A DNA stretch of 64,000 bases from positions 372,001-436,000 of the forward strand of contig CAVSUB010000012.1 of assembly GCA_963730995.1 (NCBI GenBank). Reading direction: 5' to 3'. The position numbers and the translations under genes were made by a program. Source of the stretch: CAVSUB01 sp963730995 (GTDB lineage: Bacteria > Acidobacteriota > Vicinamibacteria > Vicinamibacterales > 2-12-FULL-66-21). Positions 1 to 9,517 of this stretch are shown here, one piece after another. The notes beneath the pieces were generated by a model. That model worked only from the letters and a program-made list of their open reading frames with translations, searched no databases and was not told the origin of the DNA. Each line of letters opens with the position of its first letter. Position 1 is the stretch's first letter.

Positions 1-32
1 GAGATCTTTGTTTGTTGTTGCTCCTCTGGTTT

Positions 33-64
33 GTTCCTCCGCCTCCTCCTTCCTCCCTGTGAAG
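33..64 (-). repeat. Purine/pyrimidine-skewed 32-bp dispersed motif, copy 1
   Basis: The strand shown is a pyrimidine run ending in CTGTGAAG. The same motif occurs at 9427-9458 and as both ends of the palindromic element at 29039-29300. On the other strand it reads as CTTCACAGG followed by GGGAGGAAGGAGG-type sequence. Here it lies about 90 bases upstream of the uvrA start. Function unknown. Confidence 0.5.
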
Positions 65-150
65 CTCTTGTGGCGGTGAAGACTGCCCGGCGAGATCTCC
101 CGTGTTAAACTACTCGTTTTGGGTCTTCTCGCTGTGTCCTGACTGTAAAC

Positions 151-3024
<2,874 letters not shown>

Positions 3025-3183
3025 CGGGACACAGAGACTGGGGGCTCTAGGATGCGCTGTGGTAATTTCGCAACAAACAAGCGGATCGGAGCTGTGGCTA
3101 TCCAGCCACATTTGAGTTTGCCTGCCTCACCCCTGTTGTTCGATCGAGTCGCTAAAAGCGTTTCATATCATGGGCTTAGCAAC

Positions 3184-3220
3184 CAAAGCTCTGCCTCTGG
3201 AAATGTGGCAGAGGCTTTGC
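3184..3220 (+). promoter_or_regulatory. Hairpin in the uvrA-lpxC gap, upstream of lpxC
   Basis: CAAAGC-TCTGCC pairs with GGCAGA-G-GCTTTG, giving a 12-bp stem with one bulge and an 11-base loop. It ends 35 bases before the lpxC ATG and has no T tract, so it does not look like a terminator for uvrA. If transcribed it would be in the lpxC leader. A regulatory role is inference only. Confidence 0.35.
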
Positions 3221-3255
3221 TCAGCTGATCGCAGCTTGCCCAACCGACTAAGGTT

Positions 3256-4176
3256 ATGAACGCGCAGCGCACATTACGTCGATCTGTGTCTTGTACCGGA
3301 ATAGGCCTGCATTCCGGCAACAAGGTCACGCTTTCACTCAAGCCAGCCCCTGCCGACTACGGCATCAGGTTCCAGCGCTCCGATCTCGGGGGCCTGGAGA
3401 TTCCTGCGACGGTCACGCACCTCGGGGGGATTCAGTATCAGACCGGCCTCACGCGTGAGGCCGTGTCGGTCGAAACCGTCGAACACCTGCTGGCGGCGCT
3501 CACCGCGCTCGGCATCGACAATGTCATCGTCGAACTGAACCATCCGGAAGTCCCGATCATGGATGGCAGCGCCGCGCCGTTCGTTTATCTGATTCTCAAC
3601 GAGGCGGGTGTCAAGCGTCTGACGGCGCCGCGCCGCTACCTGAAGGTGCTGCGTCCGATCTCGCTGACGCACGGGGACAAGCGCATCGCCCTCTATCCTT
3701 CAGACCATTTCAAGGTCACTTACAGCATCAGCTTCGATCATCCGCTCCTCCGTCACCAGTCGCGAACGATGAGGATCACGGAAGAGACGTTCGTGGAAGA
3801 CATCGCGCCGGCGCGGACGTTCGGGTTCCTGAAGGAGGTCGAGACGCTCCGTCAGCGCGGCCTCGCGCTGGGCGGCTCGCTCGACAACGCGATCGTGCTT
3901 GGCGAGACGGGCGTCCTGAACAACGCGCTCCGGTTCGAGGACGAGTTCGTCCGCCACAAGATTCTCGACGTCATCGGGGACTTGTCGCTCGTCGGCCACC
4001 CGGTCGTCGGGCACCTGGTCGCGCACCGCGGCGGCCACGCGCTGCACACGGCCTTTGCGGCGAAGATTCTGGAAGAAGCGGATGCCTGGCGGCTCGTCGA
4101 AGCGCCGGCCGAAACCGCAGTACCGGTCGTGACTCACGCGCCCGCTGGCAGCGCTGCGCGTCTGGGCGGGGTCTAA
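3256..4176 (+). CDS. lpxC: UDP-3-O-acyl-N-acetylglucosamine deacetylase
   Basis: LpxC is a zinc-dependent deacetylase that catalyses the committed step of lipid A synthesis in the cytoplasm, so the cell should have an LPS-type outer membrane. The 306-residue protein matches family length. Recognisable motifs are the N-terminal VSCTGIGLHSG, the first zinc-ligand region VEHLLAAL (near residue 78), ARTFGF, the GGSLDNAIV segment, and HKILDVIGDL plus HRGGHALH, which supply the remaining metal and catalytic residues. The ATG at 3256 was chosen because the family N-terminus begins almost at once. It is separated from uvrA by 231 bases holding a hairpin, and is followed by a terminator-like hairpin facing a convergent gene. 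Confidence 0.96.
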   Translation: MNAQRTLRRSVSCTGIGLHSGNKVTLSLKPAPADYGIRFQRSDLGGLEIPATVTHLGGIQYQTGLTREAVSVETVEHLLAALTALGIDNVIVELNHPEVPIMDGSAAPFVYLILNEAGVKRLTAPRRYLKVLRPISLTHGDKRIALYPSDHFKVTYSISFDHPLLRHQSRTMRITEETFVEDIAPARTFGFLKEVETLRQRGLALGGSLDNAIVLGETGVLNNALRFEDEFVRHKILDVIGDLSLVGHPVVGHLVAHRGGHALHTAFAAKILEEADAWRLVEAPAETAVPVVTHAPAGSAARLGGV

Positions 4177-4198
4177 GCCACAAGATCCTTTCTGCGTT

Positions 4199-4263
4199 GG
4201 CGGGGCCTGAAATCCCCGGCCTACAGTTCCGCTGAATGTGACGCCGGGTCTTCAGACCCGGCG
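4199..4263. terminator. Two GC hairpins between convergent genes
   Basis: A GGGG...CCCC hairpin (4199-4225, followed by CTACAG) and a near-perfect stem CGCCGGGTC-TTCA-GACCCGGCG (4242-4263) fill the gap between lpxC and the opposing isomerase gene. No long T tract follows, so termination is inferred from position and symmetry. The TTCA-loop hairpin recurs at 10786-10807 and 26715-26733. Confidence 0.5.
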
Positions 4264-4301
4264 TTCGTGTCTCTGCTCCGGCACATTCCCGGCCGGGCGC
4301 C

Positions 4302-5480
4302 TTATCTCGCGGGGGCGGACGACGAGCCTGCGCCGAGAGCCGTCCGGCAGAACTCCACGCACCTGCGGACCTCCTTGACGGCGTCCGAGCCCTCGGGGAT
4401 GTCGTATTCGAGCTCGATCGAGCCGGGGATCTTCCACTTGTTCTTACTCACCAGCTGGAGAATCTCCTTGACGGGCGTGTCTCCGGTGCCCCAGGCCAGG
4501 TTGAGGGAGCAGTGTTCCGGCGACGTTCGATCCTTGAGGTGGAAGCTCGAGATCCGGTCGTGGTACTTCTGCAGGAACTGCATCGGAGTGCCACCGACGT
4601 TGCCGGCCGCGACGAAGTGACCGAAGTCGATGTTCGCCATATTGCCTTTCGACGCGGCGAACGCCTGATCGAATGCGGTCATGCTGCCCTGCAGGTGCGT
4701 GTGGTACGCCGCATAGACTTTGTGCTTCATCGCAAAGTCCCCGATCCGTTTCAGCTGCGCGGCATCGGTCGGGAGCTCCAGGGTCGTGTGCGTACATCCC
4801 AGGGCTTCGGCGACGTTGAAGACGTAGTCGAACTCTTCGTCCGACATGTTCGGGTTGAGCTGCTTCCACGCGTAGATCGTCACGCCTGCGTCGTTGTACA
4901 TCTTGCGTAGCTTCTTGAACGCGTCCATGGAGACGCTCGTGCGCCAGGCCTTCAGCTTCGCGGCCTGTTCCTCCTGCTGCGCCCGCTGCTCGGGTGCGAT
5001 CTCGCCGCGACCGCCTCCGCCGCCTGGTGCGCCCCCACCGCCGCGACCCGCCGGACATGGCTGGCCGTTCCACGAACCAACCGGGGCCGCACCAGTGGCG
5101 GCTGCCGGAGCAGCGGCGGCCGCGGTCGTGCCTCCTGCACCGCCAGGTCCGCGGCCTCCTGCAGCGCCCGCGGGCCCTCGTCCGCCGCCACCCCCGCGCC
5201 CGGCAGACTGCGGCGCGCCCGCAAAGCTCTCGACAGGCCCACCCATCAACTCAATCGCGCTGATTCCTGAGTCGACGATGTACTTGAGCGTCGCTTCGGC
5301 GGTTTGATCGGGCATGCTGCGATAGCTGTAGGTGATCGTGCCGATCTGGACGCCGTTGATCAGCGAGTTCGGCTTGGCCTGTGCGAAGGCGCCGAAGATG
5401 CTTTCGGTTCGGCCGAGCAACGCCGCCGCGGGCAGACCGGCGAGTGCGAGCTTTCCGAATTCGCGTCGCGTGTAGGACAT
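4302..5480 (-). CDS. Tat-exported sugar phosphate isomerase/epimerase-like TIM barrel
   Basis: This 392-residue protein belongs to the xylose isomerase-like TIM-barrel (AP endonuclease 2) superfamily. It starts with a twin-arginine signal (YTRREFGKLALAG), so it is probably periplasmic. Barrel segments include IGTITYSYRS, ISAIELMGG, YAWKQLNPNM, HTTLELP, YAAYHTHLQG, IDFGHFVAAGN, SFHLKDRTS and SIELEYDIPEG; His, Asp and Glu positions in these would bind a divalent metal. Odd feature: a Gly/Ala/Pro-rich stretch of about 70 residues (roughly 90-160) interrupts the barrel after the second strand. The ATG at 5480 is preceded by a strong AGGAGG-type ribosome site. The substrate cannot be told from sequence. 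Confidence 0.82.
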   Translation of the reverse strand: MSYTRREFGKLALAGLPAAALLGRTESIFGAFAQAKPNSLINGVQIGTITYSYRSMPDQTAEATLKYIVDSGISAIELMGGPVESFAGAPQSAGRGGGGGRGPAGAAGGRGPGGAGGTTAAAAAPAAATGAAPVGSWNGQPCPAGRGGGGAPGGGGGRGEIAPEQRAQQEEQAAKLKAWRTSVSMDAFKKLRKMYNDAGVTIYAWKQLNPNMSDEEFDYVFNVAEALGCTHTTLELPTDAAQLKRIGDFAMKHKVYAAYHTHLQGSMTAFDQAFAASKGNMANIDFGHFVAAGNVGGTPMQFLQKYHDRISSFHLKDRTSPEHCSLNLAWGTGDTPVKEILQLVSKNKWKIPGSIELEYDIPEGSDAVKEVRRCVEFCRTALGAGSSSAPAR

Positions 5481-5856
5481 TTTGGCTCCTCCTATCCATC
5501 CAGAGAGTCAGATTGCGGAAATCACGGTGTGCTCCTCACGCGATACGACGAGAACCTCCAGACTGTAACTGCGCAGCGGCTGGAAGCGCCATGAAACCTT
5601 CAGATTCACAACCTCTGCCTTGCGGTGTGCCTGCGCCGTGGGATCAGACCTGGTCTGACCCCGCCCCTCACAGCCGCGTGACGCCGGGCGTTCGCACCGT
5701 CGAGCCGTCGTTCGTGTCGCCGGCGGGCCCCCTCGTCAACAGGGTTGCCAGAATCCACGCGCCCACAGTACGCTGCTCAAGCTCGGATGGGTGCGCCGGC
5801 CCGGATGAAAGGGCGCCGCCCCTGACGTATCAAATTTTCAATTGAGAGGGCACACC
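5481..5856. other. 376-base divergent intergenic region
   Basis: This gap separates the divergent isomerase and lectin-fold genes. It holds the strong ribosome site of the isomerase, an 11-bp inverted repeat with a one-base loop at 5640-5662 (centre GACCTGGTC, one mismatch), and an AT-rich stretch just before 5857 (CAAATTTTCAATTG). I see no coding potential. Confidence 0.5.
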
Positions 5857-6562
5857 ATGCGTCTCGTCTACGGTTACGCACTTGCAGTGGCGGCGGTCAT
5901 GTCCGCCCCGAACATCATCGGGGCCCAGCAGGCCGACGCGGCCAAATCGGTCGCGGGCGGCGGCATCACGGCGGCGGGTTGGGCCGGCAAGGTCGACCCG
6001 AGCGAAGAGAAGAACGGTCAGACGGTCAACAACGCCAAGCTGGCGATGGAGGGCAAGGATCTCCACGTCACGACGGGTCCGGCCATCGACGTACTGGAAC
6101 CCGGCCAACAAGGCCGCCGGCGACTACACGGTGAAGGCCACGTTCACCGAGTCGAAGTACATGAACCTCAACGATCATCCGCATCCCTACGGGATCGTGA
6201 TCGCGGGCAACGACCTCGGCACGCCAACACAGAGCTACCTCTACTGTGCCGCCTACGGCAACGGCAACTTCATCGTCCGGGGCTTCGGTCCGGAGCCCTT
6301 CCAGGTCAACGGCCGACGCGGCGAGCCCAATGCGGCCGTTGCCAAGGCGGCGGGACCCGGACAGCCCGTCAAGCAGGACATCGCCGTCTCCGTGAAGGGC
6401 GACAAGGTGGAATGCTCGATCAACGGAACAGTCGTGGGGAGCTACGACAAGGCGGCGGTGGTGACGGCGGGCAAGCTGAAGTCGACTGACGGCATTTACG
6501 GCATCCGCTTCGCGCACAACACGGACGCCGTCGTCAGCGGCCTGACGATGACGAAGAACTAA
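5857..6562 (+). CDS. Secreted concanavalin/LamG-fold protein, +1 frameshift
   Basis: After an N-terminal signal peptide (residues 1-23, cleaving near GAQQA) the protein has a jelly-roll-like body with YWNPANKAAGDYTV, ESKYMNLNDHPHPYGI, GNGNFIVRG and IYGIRFAHNTDAVVSGL. It resembles small secreted beta-sandwich proteins related to DUF1080/LamG domains; the ligand is unknown. The reading frame breaks near 6088: upstream reads TGPAI in frame one, downstream reads YWNPANK one base later. Removing one G at about 6088 restores a single 234-residue frame. The ATG at 5857 follows a GAGAGGG ribosome site. A rho-independent terminator follows. I treat it as one gene with either a sequencing insertion or a real lesion. 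Confidence 0.7.
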
Positions 6563-6570
6563 GGTGGAGC

Positions 6571-6600
6571 GCCGGGTCTTTTTTCGACCCGGCATTGTTT
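6571..6600 (+). terminator. Rho-independent terminator
   Basis: An 8-bp perfect stem GCCGGGTC/GACCCGGC encloses a T-rich loop and is followed by ATTGTTTT. It begins 9 bases after the stop of the lectin-fold gene. Confidence 0.75.
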
Positions 6601-6606
6601 TGTGAA

Positions 6607-6700
6607 GGCGGGGTCTCCGGCGGAAGGCCCCGCCCTACATTTCAAATCAGCGCGCTCGACTGCCGGATCCCGGATCCCGGGTCCCAGATCACGGGCCGCG
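6607..6700. repeat. GC hairpin with CTACAT tail, then GGATCCC-type repeats
   Basis: GGCGGGG (6607-6613) pairs with CCCCGCC (6628-6634), followed by CTACAT, like the hairpin at 4199-4225 (CTACAG). From about 6664 the phrase GGATCCC is repeated in degenerate form (GGATCCC GGATCCC GGGTCCC). No coding signal. Confidence 0.45.
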
Positions 6701-6709
6701 GACTCCGCC

Positions 6710-8071
6710 TCAGATCACCACCAGCGTTCTCATCGTCGTCGGCGACCCGCACGCCTCGAACCAGTCGATTCCCTCGCTGACCAGATCGAACTTCAAGGCG
6801 TAGCGGCCCGGTTTGTCGGGCGCTGTGATGGTCATCGGCACCTCCACTGTGGCGCCAGGCTGAAGCGTCGATGGCAGCCAGGCGCGCTCGAAGTCCCGGT
6901 TCACGACCTGCCCGTCACGGCGGCACAACTGCGCGCCGAGCCGCACCAACCTCCGGCCGTAACTTGCCTGGGCCGGGAAGGGCCGCGTCGAGGCGTTTCG
7001 GACGGTCGTGATCAGGGAGATCGGACGACCGGGACGGCCGACGACCGGCAGTCCGGGGATCGGGCCCCGCACGTTGATCTCGGCCCGCGGTGTCGCGCCC
7101 GGGATCGCATTTCCAAGATTGTTGTCGTCCCAGATCTCGTGTCGAACCGCCCCGAGCTCCGCGCTCCCCCTGACGAACCGGCGGGAAAACATGTCCTCGG
7201 GATGATCGGTCAGCTCCCAGCACAGACGATCGACGCCCATCTCGGTCGCCATGGTCCGCGCGAGCTGCATCTCCGCGTCGCTGTCGTTGTGCGTGAAGAG
7301 GATGTAGCGCCAGTTGATGAACGGCACGTCACGCGCGGCGCGCTGCTTCTCGCCGGCCGCCGCGCGCAGGTGCCGAATCGCCTTTGCGAAGTCGCCACGC
7401 TTCCGGTACGTCGCGTAGCTCTCCGGGGTCGCGCCGTCGATCGAGAAGGTGACCTCGTCTATCCCGGAGTGCACCAGCCGGCGCACCGAATCTTCAGTGA
7501 AGGCGAGGCCGTTCGTGCTCGTGTAGAGATAGATGTGGGGAAACTTCGTCTTGATGTACTCGCACATCTCCACGGCGCGCTTGTGGAGAAAGGCCTCGCC
7601 GTAGTTGAAGAAGTCGATCCGTCCGAGTGACGGTCCCGCCTCATCGACGACCCGCGTGAACAAATCGAAGTCGAGCATGCCGGCCTGGCGCGTGCGCGTA
7701 ATGCCCGTTTCCGGAGCGCAGCAGGCCTGGGCGCACGAGATGTTGCAGGCTGCGGTGCATTCGACGTACAGCCGGGAGGGGAGTGAGGGGACGTCGAGCG
7801 GCCGCTGGGGAGGGGCCTGATCGCCGGCCAGCGGGAGCTTCAGCGCGCAATCGCCGCAGAACGTCGATCCTCCCGCGTTCAGATCGCGGCGCAGCGCCGA
7901 CGCGCGCTCGCCCGTCCAGATCCCGGCGACCGTTTCCTTCCGCGCGTCGCCCAGGACGCGCTTGGCGTACGGATCGCTGCACCCGCACACCATGCGCCCG
8001 TCGCAGAGCATCACCATGATGTTCCAGGGCCACGAGCAGGTGAACCGGGTCGCCAGGTAGTTCAGGGACAC
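6710..8071 (-). CDS. Radical SAM protein with N-terminal SPASM-like Cys cluster and C-terminal beta domain
   Basis: This 453-residue protein looks like a radical SAM enzyme with unusual architecture. Residues 1-80 hold a Cys-rich segment (C12, C23, C29, C31, then CGDC near 75) that resembles a SPASM auxiliary-cluster domain, which normally sits C-terminally. The radical SAM core follows: Cys at 105, 109, 113, 117 and 118 (C-TAA-C-NIS-C-AQA-CC), FFNYGEAFLHK, YLYTSTNGLAF and EVTFSIDGATPESY are all in place. The cluster spacing is C-x3-C-x3-C, not the canonical C-x3-C-x2-C. Residues from about 340 form a beta-rich domain (LITTVRNAS, PGATVEVPM, PGRYALKFDL) like an Ig/CARDB module. It is the last gene of a tight operon with a sigma factor, a STAS protein and an 89-residue protein. 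Substrate unknown. Confidence 0.75.
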   Translation of the reverse strand: MSLNYLATRFTCSWPWNIMVMLCDGRMVCGCSDPYAKRVLGDARKETVAGIWTGERASALRRDLNAGGSTFCGDCALKLPLAGDQAPPQRPLDVPSLPSRLYVECTAACNISCAQACCAPETGITRTRQAGMLDFDLFTRVVDEAGPSLGRIDFFNYGEAFLHKRAVEMCEYIKTKFPHIYLYTSTNGLAFTEDSVRRLVHSGIDEVTFSIDGATPESYATYRKRGDFAKAIRHLRAAAGEKQRAARDVPFINWRYILFTHNDSDAEMQLARTMATEMGVDRLCWELTDHPEDMFSRRFVRGSAELGAVRHEIWDDNNLGNAIPGATPRAEINVRGPIPGLPVVGRPGRPISLITTVRNASTRPFPAQASYGRRLVRLGAQLCRRDGQVVNRDFERAWLPSTLQPGATVEVPMTITAPDKPGRYALKFDLVSEGIDWFEACGSPTTMRTLVVI

Positions 8072-8072
8072 G

Positions 8073-8342
8073 TCAGGGTTTCTTGGGCAGCTTCTTCATG
8101 TAGGCGCCGAGGCGCTCGTTCTCGTACGACACGAAGTTGAGGAAGAAACTCTCGGAGAGGTATTGGCGACGCTCGTCGTCGGTCAGCTGGTCGATGACGT
8201 GCTGGATCTCGCGAACCGTATCCTCGAAGGTCCTGTCCAGCTCCCGTTTGGTCGTCATCTCGTGATACAGGGTCTCCAAGACGGTGAGGAGGTCGCCGTC
8301 GAGCGGAAGTCGTGCCCCGGTAGTCAACTTGATCGTGCGCAT
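8073..8342 (-). CDS. 89-residue helical protein of unknown function
   Basis: I do not recognise this family. The protein starts MRTIKLTTGARLPLDGDLL and is then mostly predicted helix, with charged heptad-like stretches (ELDRTFEDTVREIQHVIDQL) and a conserved-looking aromatic segment (YLSESFFLNFVSYENERLG). No signal peptide, Cys or membrane segment is present. Its stop lies one base before the radical SAM start and its start lies 6 bases after the STAS stop, so it is surely co-translated with both. It could be a partner or substrate of the radical SAM enzyme, or a partner of the STAS protein; the sequence does not decide. Confidence 0.72.
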   Translation of the reverse strand: MRTIKLTTGARLPLDGDLLTVLETLYHEMTTKRELDRTFEDTVREIQHVIDQLTDDERRQYLSESFFLNFVSYENERLGAYMKKLPKKP

Positions 8343-8348
8343 GGCGGC

Positions 8349-8690
8349 CTACGCTCCGAAGCTTTTGACGGCGCTGGGCTCGTCGGGGTGCACCTCGATG
8401 AAATTCTGGGCGCCCGTCATCGTCAGCATCGTTTCGACGCGCTTCTGGACGCCGGCCAGCTTGAGGGCGCCGCCGGCGGCGCTGGCCTGGCGGTAGAGGT
8501 CCATGAGGCAGCCGATTGTCGCGCTGTCCACGTAGCCGACCGACGAAAGGTCCACCACCACGCGCTTCTCGCCCGCGGCGATGAGGTCGGTGACCGCCGT
8601 CGAGAACTCGGACAGAAGGGGGTACATCAGACGTGACTCGCCAACGCGCACGACCGCGATTCCGTTTGCGTGTTCGGTTGTGAGGTTCAT
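8349..8690 (-). CDS. STAS-domain protein (anti-sigma factor antagonist type)
   Basis: The 113-residue protein is a single STAS domain: beta strand IAVVRVGESRL, RVVVDLSSVGYVDSATIGCL, and the helix-strand end ALKLAGVQKRVETMLTMTG. STAS proteins of this size usually bind an anti-sigma kinase in a partner switch. The segment aligned with the DSSG phosphorylation loop reads DSATIG, so the usual phospho-serine is Ala. The start ATG overlaps the stop of the upstream sigma factor (ATGA, 8687-8690), which decides the start and implies translational coupling. No RsbW-like kinase is encoded nearby. Pairing of a STAS protein with an ECF-type sigma factor is uncommon. Confidence 0.85.
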   Translation of the reverse strand: MNLTTEHANGIAVVRVGESRLMYPLLSEFSTAVTDLIAAGEKRVVVDLSSVGYVDSATIGCLMDLYRQASAAGGALKLAGVQKRVETMLTMTGAQNFIEVHPDEPSAVKSFGA

Positions 8691-9340
8691 TCGGAGACTC
8701 CGGAACGCCGGGTCCGGCCACGCGCGGGTGCTCCGCGCCTGCGCCGGGCCGCTGGCTGCTTGTCCTGCAGGCGCCGGAGCTGGTGAGCCAGCTCGATCCG
8801 CCCGCGGTTGATGCGCGACTTGACCGTGCCCTCGGGTAGCCCGAGACGATCGGCGATTTCCTGGTACGACAGCTCCTGGAGGTCGCGCAGGATCACTGCC
8901 GTTCGAAGCGTCAGCGGCAGCTTCTGCAGCGCCTGTCGCAGGAGCCCGCGCAAGTCCTGATGCTCCGCGGCCTGGTACGGCCCACGATCGGACGATGCCG
9001 GCTGCAAGTCCGTGGTGTCGACCTCGCGTGCGATCGTCTGCCGTTCCTTCCGCACGCTCCGGTAATGGTCGATGCAGAGATTGCGGCTGATGCTGATGAT
9101 CCAGGTCTGAAAGTTCGCGCGCCGATCGAAACTGCCAAGCGCCTTGAAAATCTTCAGAAAGATGTCCTGCGTGAGATCTTCCGCCTCGTCGTGCTTGCCG
9201 ACGAACTTGTACGCGACGTTGAAGACCTTGCGCCAGTTCTGCCTGACGATCAGCTCCCACGCCGACTGATCGCCGGCCAGACACTGCTCGATCAGGCTGT
9301 CGGGCGTAGTCGGTTGAGCAGCCGGAGAATCAACGGACAT
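8687..9340 (-). CDS. ECF-type RNA polymerase sigma factor
   Basis: The 217-residue protein has sigma region 2 (YKFVGKHDEAEDLTQDIFLK, FQTWIISISRNLCIDHYR) and region 4 with a helix-turn-helix (SYQEIADRLGLPEGTVKSRI), and lacks region 3, so it is an extracytoplasmic-function type factor. The last 25 residues are a strongly basic tail (ARRRRGAPARGRTRR). It heads a four-gene unit, sigma-STAS-unknown-radical SAM, with overlaps or gaps of at most 6 bases. No anti-sigma factor with a zinc finger or membrane helix is next to it, so its control may run through the STAS protein. It probably directs a regulon including this operon; that is inference. Confidence 0.92.
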   Translation of the reverse strand: MSVDSPAAQPTTPDSLIEQCLAGDQSAWELIVRQNWRKVFNVAYKFVGKHDEAEDLTQDIFLKIFKALGSFDRRANFQTWIISISRNLCIDHYRSVRKERQTIAREVDTTDLQPASSDRGPYQAAEHQDLRGLLRQALQKLPLTLRTAVILRDLQELSYQEIADRLGLPEGTVKSRINRGRIELAHQLRRLQDKQPAARRRRGAPARGRTRRSGVSE

Positions 9341-9355
9341 GCAGTCGGGGAATCA

Positions 9356-9458
9356 TATCAAGGTTCCAGGTTTCTAGGGTCTGCGCCGGTGGTTCTCGGC
9401 TTCCAAAGGTCCTCAGGTCCCAAAAGGGTTCCTCCTTCCTCCCGTTCTCCTGTGAAGG
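9356..9458. repeat. Degenerate GGTTCC/GAACC repeat and 32-bp motif copy 2
   Basis: Bases 9360-9426 read as a degenerate GAACC-type phrase repeat on the minus strand (GGAACC, AGAAACC, GGACC), like those at 25311-25406 and 37850-37954. Bases 9427-9458 are a second copy of the motif at 33-64. The block lies in the divergent gap between the sigma factor and lysA. Confidence 0.5.
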
Positions 9459-9517
9459 TTTGTCTGTGGCTGTCCTCCACTTCTGGATCGGCTCTTCCCA
9501 CCTGATACTATCGTTGC

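Noticed and set aside
3136..3171. Sigma-70 promoter for lpxC (TTGTTC with TATCAT)
   Set aside because: The boxes are 24 bases apart, too far for a normal promoter.
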